From: Chondrosia reniformis
Taxonomy: Eukaryota; Porifera; Demospongiae; Chondrillida; Chondrillidae
Length of the DNA stretch: 64,000 nt
Direction of reading: 5' to 3'
Assembly: GCA_947172415.1 (NCBI GenBank)
Contig: OX359200.1
Location: forward strand, 6,698,501 to 6,762,500
Position 1 is the stretch's first letter, and each line of letters opens with the position of its first letter. The position numbers and the translations under genes were made by a program. Below are positions 1 to 12,000 of the stretch, in pieces. The notes under the pieces were generated by a model. It saw only the letters and a list, made by a program, of their open reading frames with translations, made no database searches and was not told where the DNA came from.

Positions 1-3000
1 GATAAACTAGCTTTGGAGTTGGTCAACCTGACCTTCACCAGACAACTGACTAGACTTACCCCTCAACGGAGACTGGTAGCCTTGCACTGTAAGGCCCACA
101 TCAATCAAGTAAACCTTGCCAAACTCATGTCAACTCTGCGACCACTGCAGGACCTACAGAAGGTCAACGAGGCCACTCTTCATCCAGGAGCTCAGCTGCC
201 CCTAGCTATGTCTCCGGGAGACACATTGAGATCTATTGTAGAAATGAAGTCAGAATACATTAGTGACTCCACTGCCTTGTACCAGTTCATTTTGGATAGT
301 CTCTTTCTGTCATTTGCTAATGGTTGTCTGCGGTATGGAAGCTCCCTACAGTATCTGGATACTGAGCAGCTTGTGACTTGGCACAAGTCCTATAGGAATG
401 TGGTGTGTTTACTGTGTGTAATGGTATAGTGGACTTGTGACTGTTTCACTGTGTCCTCTCAAAGTATAACCAATCTTAATAATGTAGCTGTTTTAGGTTA
501 AAATTTGTTTTTGCATACAATTGCACACGATTAATTTGTCATTGAATATTGAATTATATACAAAGGTATTGAATGATCTGAAACAATATTGTTTAGATAT
601 TTTTGCCTTATTACCTTTTTATGTATTTTACCTATTTATGCGATTGAATGCATATCAGATTAAAATACAATATATTCATAGACTGTTGAATATTAAATAT
701 ATTCATAGACTCTTTTTCCTGTACTTATTACTTAAAGCAAGGTTTGTATGTGGTTACAGTTCCTTTCCACTGAACATACTTGTCTGACCTGATTATGTGA
801 CATTCTCCATCTTGTTCAGACTCAACAGTCTTCAGTGAAAGACATCTTATTTCTGACCTCCAAAATGGAACAGGTGTACAGAGCAAAGTTGAATGTTCTC
901 CAAGCTGTCTTCCTCCTATTACAAGTCAGACCAGAGATTGATGAGGACCTCAGTGAAGTGGCAATGAAACTTGGAGATACGTTACTCAAGACATATTTCA
1001 CTGAAAAGTTTGATGTAAATATTTTGATATAAATACATACATATGTGCATTATGAATCATAGCATGTCAACTGTTCTACGTATGTATCTGATCTATTTGT
1101 TACAGATGAAAGAGAAGTGCCCAAATCTTCGTGAGATCAGTGGATCACTATTGGATGTTATTCACCCTGACTTTCCCAAGAGAGACATTAGCTGTTATCT
1201 GGAGAACTTGCTTGACTTCTTCTTTTCTCCTGGTACTACAAGTGTCACAGAGGATGATATGAGATGGTTTTTTATCCTAATCAATGAGCAGTTGACTTTA
1301 GACTTCACTCAAGACGTCATTGCAGTAGGTGGTGACGTAGATCTATCTAGTATGGACTCGCCTGAAGGGCCGGGGGAGTCTCCCCTCTTCAATGTCCTCG
1401 CACCATCAGTGGCAAGACACTTCCTGAGGAGGATACTGACACACAAGGTGGACGATGAGAAACCAGTAAAACCTCTGTCTATATTCTACAGAATGGTCAG
1501 TGCAATACATACACACACAACCCCATTCCTACACATGTACATACTGTATGGGGTTCTGTACATTTAAATGTATTACCAGAATGACAGCCTTAAAATGTAC
1601 GTACGTATGACCCAGTGAAGAAGAAGATGAAAGAAGGGAAAAGAAGGAAGAAAAGACTCCTGTATCCTCATCCAAAAGCTCTCTTCAGGTTTAGTTCCCC
1701 TATAGGCTCTTTTACAGAATAGGCATATAGCATGTAGGAAAATGGTATCTTAGATTTTTCGTACGTATGTACATATATTTCTTCAAGTGATATATACGTA
1801 TGTACGATTAGTAGGATTTACTATTAAGGAAGTTTCTGTCCTCTTTAGCCAAGGAAGCTGGTAGCTGACACTCTGTTGAGTAAGGGAAGATCAGACGACT
1901 TGACCACTTACATGCCAGTTGTGTACAGGAACACTCCAGCTATACAAGTGAAGAGGGTAAGTGTGTTATAACCCCAACAAGTAATATTTACTGTTTAATG
2001 TAATATCTGAACAAATACAAGCTTTTCATATAAAAATTAATACAATGATTCATTATCATCACAGAGTGATGTGATGATGCAACCTTTAGCAGATCTGTAC
2101 TTTCTGACTGTGCTGGAACACATGAAAGATGAGAAGGCGTCTGGCATGCGACTGGAAACAGCTTTACAGATAATCAAGGAAGTGCAAGATGTTAGTTATT
2201 ATAAATTTACATATATGTATGTACAGTATGTACGTATATAGTGGAACCTTCCTAATCTGGTCACCTACTATATAAGACCTTACTATCTGGCTGTATTAGA
2301 CAGGTTTAAAAGTATTGGAAAACAATACGTGTAGTATGATTAATTAAAACTTACTGAAGTGGCCACTTTGAGCAAGTGACTGTCATAGAGAGGTGACCAT
2401 TCTTACAGATTCCACTTTATTATGGTGTCGGCCTAAATATGTGTATTGCTTTAATGGACTACAATTGTTTTGCAGCATCTGCAGAATAATCAAAGTCACG
2501 TTCTAGAGAAGTTGTTATGCTTGATAGAACTGCAAGCTGTGGTTCAGCTGGCCTTGGAGAAGAGTGCTGAAGCACTGGCACATAGACAGAATGTAAGGAT
2601 TATCTTGCCATATTTAATATACTCAATTTTGATTGGTCAATGATGATGTCATCTCTATGCCCATATCTGTGCAGGCACTAGAATGGTCTCCAACCATTTG
2701 TACAAAAGTAAGTGAACCCTTTACTGGAGGGGGAGAAAATGGTGGCCATGAACAAATGGTCTTGATGCATCTTCTGCGAGAGCTAAAGGGACCAACAAGA
2801 TTGTTGGAGTTCCTAAACATACCAAACATCACAAGATCCCTCGATTTCCTTCAAGATTATAAAGATAAACTTGAGGTGAGAATTCTGTTTGAGTGTATAA
2901 TATGTCTTTTTATGTTGTTGAAGTAGAGAAAGAATGTAAGTAAATCATATCATTGACTGTAGAGTGCTGAGAAGGAATCGGTCCATTTACTGCCCTTTAT

Positions 3001-6000
3001 GCTTCATGGAGCCAAGGGACAGCTCACAGAGATCTGTAGCACAGTGTCGCAACTTATGAATGATATTGCACAACATGAGGGCAAGGAACAAGAAAGGGAA
3101 ACTCAGACTGTTTTCGTCCAAGTAATCAGAGAAATACTCCGGTTAGTAGAATTTACATGTAACATTTACTTGATATAGTTATATTTATTATATTTAATAC
3201 GTGTACATTGTAATACGTTATATGCTGAAACAGATCAATTTTTAGCATTATCTTTTCATTACAGTTCTAATAGGCTGTTGACATATGACAATATACCAGT
3301 CAACCCTAAACAGTTTATGAGAATGGTAATCTGGCTTGTAGCATACTATGGATTGTACTGTCATAAGGTGAGAACCTGGAATACATGTAGAGTAGCTGTA
3401 CGTTGTTTAAGGGCATACGTATGTGCATACGTACCTGCATATATGTATGTATGTACATAAAGAGTGTAAAAGATTATTGGCACTGTATAATATTCTGATG
3501 CAGACACGTTGCTCTAGCCTTGTATCATTACTAAAAACTCAATTGAGAGAGTTGAACTTTACAAGGGGACAGCTTGACATTCTCTCCTCTTTCCTCAATC
3601 CTGATGAGATGCAAAGACATCCAGAAGCACCTCTTCCTGCTGATGCCAGAGAAGAAATACTTGAGTTTGTGGGTGAACAAGTTAGACCTAAAGTGAGAAA
3701 TGTTAAGGAGTTAGAAAAGTTTGACCCAATTCACAGTCTCTTTTACCCAAAAGATGAAAAAGAAGGTAAGTATAGATTGATCAAGCACTTACCCCAGCCT
3801 TTATGGACTTTTGCCTTTGGTGTGTCCATTCCATTCAGATCCATCAGCCGTTGAGCTCCGACATGCTTTAGCTAATCTAATCGCTGTGGTATTCAGTCTA
3901 CCCGAAGGATCCAGTCACTTGTGGTATTTCTTGTTTGGCCAGTCTAGACTGGAAGGCACATTCTTGCCTGGGTTCATGGTAAGCTACTGCAAAGTGTGTT
4001 TTTGAAGAGTTTAACAGCTTCTGTTTGCTGTAGTATCCAAGTAAAGTATCAGCTGAGAAAATGTTCTTTGATTGTGGAATCTTGCTGAATGAAGAGGGCA
4101 AGTATGAACGTCCGGACTACAGGGAACACGAGTCAGGTCTCTCCCTCCACTCGTTCTACCTCTTGAACTGGACCTCATTTGGTGCCCTCTGCATCTCCTT
4201 ATTGACCAATCCTGAAGCTCAGAACAAGATACATGGTGTGTAAAGCATTATTAGCACTTTAGAGTGACTAGCTCCATTATCAAGTACCTCTACTTCCTGT
4301 ACACCTCTACTTCCTGTACACCTTTACTTCCTGTACACCTCTACTTCCTGTAGGTCACATTATCTCTGATTGGCAACCCTTACGACACTTCTGTTTAGAG
4401 TACTTGAGGAAGATCTGGCTATTTATGTCTGTAAATCTCAAGTTTACTGATGAAGAGAGGTCCTTCTTCATCGTCAGGTCCCTAGACACTCTCTTTAAGG
4501 TAAACAATACTACATACAGTATACAGATTATACATGCATTGCTACACACACGTAATAGTAATAATGATGTGTATTACATAGCTTGGACAGGCTGGGAAGG
4601 TGAATGAAGGTGTATTTGACTCCAAGGAAAGTGTACTACAGTATGAGAAAGTTTGGCATTCAAAGATTTATGAGAGATCCAAGCAGGGACTGTCTGATGT
4701 GGTTTGTTGATGTTTATAACCTTTCAATTAACTTTCTTCATAATTTACAATGCTCATTTATCTCTCTTCCTTATCCATACGTAGTTGAAGCAGCACTGTC
4801 AATTAATCAGGCATCCACTTTTTAATGAACTGAAGTGAATAAATTATGCAGCACACACAGAATGCCCTTTAAACTATTCTCCTTCACATTATAGGGTCAT
4901 GAGCACACTGTACCCCAGTTCTCCTTCACATTATAGGGTCATGAGCACACTGTACCCCAGTTCTCCTTCACATTATAGGGTCATGAGCACACTGTACCCC
5001 AGTTCTCCTTCACATTATAGGGTTATGAGCACACTGTACCCCAGTTCTCCTTCACATTATAGGGTCATGAGCACACTGTACCCCAGTTCTCCTTCACATT
5101 ATAGGGTCATGAGCACACTGTACCCCAGTTCTCCTTCACATTATAGGGTCATGAGCACACTGTACCCCAGTTCTCCTTCACATTATAGGGTTATGAGCAC
5201 ACTGTACCCCAGTTTTCCTTCAGAAAGAGAATTTAATCACAATCTAGTGTCTCTGAGTGAAGGCCGATCCACCACTCCAGGAAGCACTCCGGTCAGTCCC
5301 ATCCTGGCTCAGTTTGTCGATGACAGACACAGACTGGCAGTCGGCAGTGCTCTGCTTCCAGATCTGGTGGAGTTCTACCTTTGGCTGGACCAGAGGCTAG
5401 CTCATCTTCTCTCCTACGAAGCAGCCCCCAACATGACTGTTGATAACATTATTCTAAAAGCCACAAAAAGATTTCCTTCGGAAGCCAATGCTATTAGAAC
5501 TCTGTTCAACAGAATGAAAGGTTGGTATATAAAGATGTTCATTATTATAAACTTTAAACACTTACTTCTGTAATTCCTCTAGGTTTATTCAATGAGTATG
5601 TTCATCTGAATGGAGATGTGATTGGTACTGGAGGTTGTTTGAGACACAGACAGGAAGGACAGATCACAAAGATCACTGATGACACTCCAGTTATGAGGTT
5701 CCTATCCACTGAAGAATCTCAAGAAGGAAATGACTGGTTGTGTGCTGTGATGCAGAATATAGTGAGTTCTTTTGTATGATAAGCTAGTTTACATTTTCCA
5801 GTGTTTCATGCATTGATCTTCCACATCCTCCATCCCTTTCACACAGATCAACTTGCATAATACCTTGGTGCACATGGTGGCAAGTCGTGGATTGACAACT
5901 GCCTATCGGTGCTGGCTGCCAGAGACTCCTGTAGAAATGGATGTGAAGGAATTTAGCCAATCAGATGCCATCTTCTCAAAGAAGACGGACGACTTCTCAA

Positions 6001-9000
6001 TGGACCACCTCTTTCTAAGTATAATGCGTAGCAGACACCAGTTGAGCTTGGAGGATCCGACCACATCTCTCTGTCATGTTGGACCGACACTGCAGTTTGA
6101 TATGGAGAAGCTGGAAGGAGACGTGGTGAAGTATTTCATAGCTGGCAAGCCTCACTTGAAAGGTGTTGAGAAGACCATTAGAAGACCTTTCAGGTTTAGG
6201 AATTTAGAAAAGAGCTCCCACACTCCAGGAACTGGGTGAGTAGAAGAAAGCTCCTTGCATGTGCTCCCAATGAGTTGTTCTCTATCACTGTTAGGTTGGC
6301 AGGTCCAGGCTGTCCAGTAGACCTTGCTGCACTCTCTCAAGAGCTACCAAATGACTATAAAGTATAGTGAATTAGTGAATTTTAAACCTCCAGTATTACC
6401 ACATGTTCTGTGTATCCACAAGGTCTCTCTCTCAGAGGATGAGAGGAAAGGGTTGGAGGCAGACTTTCACAATGCAGACTATAACAAATTATCTGAACTA
6501 GTGTCTGGTCTTAGAACAGCAGCAGGCTATCTCTCACAGGTATATACCTAGCCTATCTCACAGGTATACACCTAGCCTATCTCTCACAGGTATACACCTA
6601 GCCTATCTCTCACAGGTATACACCTAGCCTATCTCACAGGTATACACCTAGCCTATCTCTCACAGGTATACACCTAGCCTATCTCTCACAGGTATACACC
6701 TAGCCTATCTCTCACAGGTATACACCTAGCCTATCTCTCACAGGTATACACCTAGCCTATCTCTCACAGGTATACACCTAGCCTATCTCTCACAGGTATA
6801 CACCTAGCCTATCTCTCACAGGTATACACCTAGCCTATCTCTCACAGGTATACACCTAGCCTATCTCTCACAGGTATACACCTAGCCTATCTCACAGGTA
6901 TACACCTAGCCTATCTCTCACAGGTATACAGCTAGCCTATCTCTCACAGGTATACACCTAGCCTATCTCTCACAGGTATACACCTAGCCTATCTCTCACA
7001 GGTATACACCTAGCCTATCTCTCACAGGTATACACCTAGCCTATCTCTCACAGGTATACACCTAGCCTATCTCACACAGGTATACACCTAGCCTATCTCA
7101 CACAGGTATATACCTAGCCTATCTCACAGGTATACACCTAGCCTATCTCTCACAGGTATACATCTAGCCTATCTCTCACAGGTATACACCTAGCCTATCT
7201 CTCACAGGTACACCTAGCCTATCTCTCACAGGTATACACCTAGCCTATCTCTCACAGGTATACACCTAGCCTATCTCACAGGTATACACCTAGCCTATCT
7301 CTCACAGGTATACAGCTAGCCTATCTCTCACAGGTATACACCTAGCCTATCTCTCACAGGTATACACCTAGCCTATCTCTCACAGGTATACACCTAGCCT
7401 ATCTCTCACAGGTATACACCTAGCCTATCTCTCACAGGTATACACCTAGCCTATCTCTCACAGGTATACACCTAGCCTATCTCACAGGTATACAGCTAGC
7501 CTATCTCTCACAGGTATACACCTAGCCTATCTCTCACAGGTATACACCTAGCCTATCTCTCACAGGTATACACCTAGCCTATCTCTCACAGGTATACACC
7601 TAGCCTATCTCTCACAGGTATACACCTAGCCTATCTCACACAGGTATATACCTAGCCTATCTCACACAGGTATACACCTAGCCTATCTCACACAGGTATA
7701 TACCTAGCCTATCTCTCACAGGTATACACCTAGCCTATCTCTCACAGGTATACACCTAGCCTATCTCACACAGGTATATACCTAGCCTATCTCACAGGTA
7801 TACACCTAGCCTATCTCTCACAGGTATACACCTAGCCTATCTCTCACAGGTATACACCTAGCCTATCTCACAGGTATACACCTAGCCTATCTCTCACAGG
7901 TATACACCTAGCCTATCTCTCACAGGTATACACCTAGCCTATCTCTCACAGGTATACACCTAGCCTATCTCTCACAGGTATACACCTAGCCTATCTCTCA
8001 CAGGTATACACCTAGCCTATCTCACAGGTATACACCTAGCCTATCTCTCACAGGTACACCTAGCCTATCTCTCACAGGTATACACCTAGCCTATCTCTCA
8101 CAGGTATACAGCTAGCCTATCTCTCACAGGTATACACCTAGCCTATCTCTCACAGGTATACACCTAGCCTATCTCTCACAGGTATACACCTAGCCTATCT
8201 CTCACAGGTATACAGCTAGCCTATCTCTCACAGGTATACACCTAGCCTATCTCTCACAGGTATACACCTAGCCTATCTCTCACAGGTATACACCTAGCCT
8301 ATCTCTCACAGGTATACACCTAGCCTATCTCACACAGGTATATACCTAGCCTATCTCACACAGGTATACACCTAGCCTATCTCACACAGGTATATACCTA
8401 GCCTATCTCTCACAGGTATACACCTAGCCTATCTCTCACAGGTATACACCTAGCCTATCTCTCACAGGTATACACCTAGCCTATCTCTCACAGGTATACA
8501 CCTAGCCTATCTCACAGGTATACACCTAGCCTATCTCTCACAGGTACACCTAGCCTATCTCTCACAGGTATACACCTAGCCTATCTCTCACAGGTATACA
8601 GCTAGCCTATCTCTCACAGGTATACACCTAGCCTATCTCTCACAGGTATACACCTAGCCTATCTCTCACAGGTATACACCTAGCCTATCTCTCACAGGTA
8701 TACACCTAGCCTATCTCACAGGTATACACCTAGCCTATCTCTCACAGGTACACCTAGCCTATCTCTCACAGGTATACACCTAGCCTATCTCTCACAGGTA
8801 TACACCTAGCCTATCTCTCACAGGTATACACCTAGCCTATCTCTCACAGGTATACACCTAGCCTATCTCTCACAGGTATACACCTAGCCTATCTCTCACA
8901 GGTATACAGCTAGCCTATCTCTCACAGGTATACACCTAGCCTATCTCTCACAGGTATACACCTAGCCTATCTCTCACAGGTATACACCTAGCCTATCTCT

Positions 9001-12000
9001 CACAGGTATACACCTAGCCTATCTCACACAGGTATATACCTAGCCTATCTCACAGGTATACACCTAGCCTATCTCTCACAGGTACACCTAGCCTATCTCT
9101 CACAGGTATACACCTAGCCTATCTCTCACAGGTATACACCTAGCCTATCTCTCACAGGTATACACCTAGCCTATCTCACAGGTATACACCTAGCCTATGT
9201 TAATGTGGGTGGATATACGTAGCTCCATAATGGAGTGTCTACTTTGTTGTACATTTCATAGAACATACAAGTAAGGACTGATACACAAGAAATGACTTTG
9301 AGTCAGTTTTTGGGAGACTATTTTGACGAGAAGGAACAGAATCCTCAAGAGTTGCTGAATCGGATAGAACTGGAAAAGTAATTTTGTTGTAATGTTTTGT
9401 CTTTAGCTCATACGTACAACTCTCCTGGCCTCTCTCTAAAGTAGCCAAGTGATACTAAGAGCTGCTCCATTTATAAAATTATATACAGTAAATAAAATGT
9501 ATACGTATGTATACACACATACATATACAAATGACCTCTGAACCCATCTCTTAATGAAGCTTTTCAGCAGAAGAGTTTCATACTATTGAAGGAATCAAGA
9601 TAAAACAGCTCTTCACAATTTTGGAGATGTTTGTGAGATGGATCACTGACAGTCTCTTTGATTTCTGTGAACTGCCATTTTCTGTGAAGAGGCCCTTACC
9701 AGAAGGAGTTGCCATTTCTGTGGAGGAGAAAGTTAAATCTAAAATGACCAATCAGCTGTCTGGTATGTGCTTGCCTTATATGGTAGTGGGGTACCTTAAC
9801 CATGTCATTGGTCAGACCATGTATCCCTCCTTTAGATATTCTGGCTCAATTGGTTGAGTTAGAGGAAACAGTGTCTCATGTAGCTCAGGGACTTGGAGCA
9901 GAAAACACAGTGGTAACTTACCAAGGACAATGTTATTGCCATTTTGTGTTGTACAACTGTACAAACAGTTGGTAATTTACAGTGCATACCTACTATTGTG
10001 CAATCTCCTTTCTATAGCACACAATGCCACTCATTGATTACCTTGTAAGCCTTAACTTTTGTGAAGAAAAGGACATGGATTCACAGTTGCTTCCAAAAGA
10101 AGTTTTGCTTCAACATTACATACAGTATGTAGTGATTCTCAGAAAGTGAGTTCTTTGGTCAATTAGTAACTTCAGTTAGTACTCAATAATCCACCATCTG
10201 TCATTTAGATGGAAGTTTATTTTGCAAGAGAAATCAGACTGCATAAATGGAGAACAGGAAACTGTCAGACAAACGGTTGTCTTCCTTGAACTAGTGCCTG
10301 ACATTTGGGAGAGACTGCCTCACTTCCAGGACAACATTGAAAAGATACTATTCTCTCCAGAAGATCTTCTTGATCCAAAAACTATGAAATATAATTTCCA
10401 ACTGACAGATGAAGATCGCCTTTCCTCTGATCAGGATGAATCCGATCAGATCTGGGTAGATCATGACTCAAGTGAGATGGACAAACCTCCACTTTCTCCT
10501 TCCCAGCCTCGGCTAACGAGATTAAACAGTGAATTATTTGAAGGCTTAGGAGAGATTCTCAGTGATGCAACTGTATTTTTGGCTCCTGAATCACCTCCAG
10601 TTCACGAAAGCAAGCAAGAAGTAGAGGAATCTAGTAAGCTGGAAATTAGTACACTGTGTATGTAGTATGTATTTACATAAATATATCTCATTGCTTCATA
10701 TTAATAGTGTATGTATTGTATATGGATAAGATGATTTCCTCATAACATGCTCTAGTGTAGTCCATTGAAAATCTACATATATAATTCAGTAGAGTTTGTG
10801 TGTTTGTTTGTTTGTTTGTTATCGCATTACTCCGTTGTTTCTGGACAAAATGCAGTCTAACTCTCACGGATTATGGAGTATCACTTGGAAAGTGACCTGA
10901 AGTATTTCATTTACGAAAATTCGCCGCTGCGGAGAAGAGCGTCCAGTCTCAAATTTATGTATGGGATAGACGCCATTTTTCATCGTTGTTTGTAACAATG
11001 TAACTCGCCGTCTAGCCGTAGCGGAGCTTTGGTGGGCTTCTATGCTAGTACTATATGATCTAATATTAGACAATTTGTGCATATTTGATTTGTCAGTGAC
11101 CTATTTCTGTACAATGAATATCTGTGTGTTTCTCTGTGCTTAGTACTTCCAACAGAGTCATTGCTGCCATCACTGCCGCCTGCAAGTGAGAAAGCTAAAG
11201 CAATGACCGTGGATGAGATTGTTGAATGGCTGCAAGATAATAAATTTGGAGAATTTGCTGACAAATTTAAGGAAGAAGATGTTGATGGAGAAACACTTGC
11301 AACTTATGATGTAGCAGATCTTGTGGATATGGATGTTCCTCGGAGGAAAGCTAAACAGATCCTCATTAAATTTAGAAGAATTAAATTTAGAAGACAGGTT
11401 CACGAAAGCAAGCAAGAAGTAGAGGAATCTAGTAAGCTGGAAATTAGTACACTGTGTATGTAGTATGTATTTACATAAATATATCTCATTGCTTCATATT
11501 AATAGTGTATGTATTGTATATGGATAAGATGATTTCCTCATAACATGCTCTAGTGTAGTCCATGGGAAAATACTATATTAGATAATTTGTGCATATTTGA
11601 TTTGTCAGTGAGTTATTTCTGTTCAATGAATATCTGTGTGTTTCTCTTAGCAGAGACAGACCAAAGTGTCACAGATGAGCTGGCTTCACATACTGCACCT
11701 ACAAACCATATCTCAAACAATATGTCACACTCTTCAAAGGCACAGATAGTTGTGACTAAATCAGGTGATGGTACTCTACATACTAAATTTTATGCATATT
11801 AATTGTACATATACATATAACAGGATAATATAGCATGCTATGGATAGTTCATTCTACCCTTACAGGAAGTAAACCTCAAAGTAGGCAGGAAGAGCTTCAG
11901 ACACAACAGATAGAAAAGATGAGCTATGATCTAAAAGAGCTCACAAGTTGTTGCCAACAACTAGAAAAGAGGAACTCAAACCTTGAAAATTCATTAAGCC

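Noticed and set aside
6526..9198. CRISPR-like array of short regular repeats
   Set aside because: Units are contiguous with no unique spacers, and the host is eukaryotic. It is a minisatellite seeded by an exon-intron junction.
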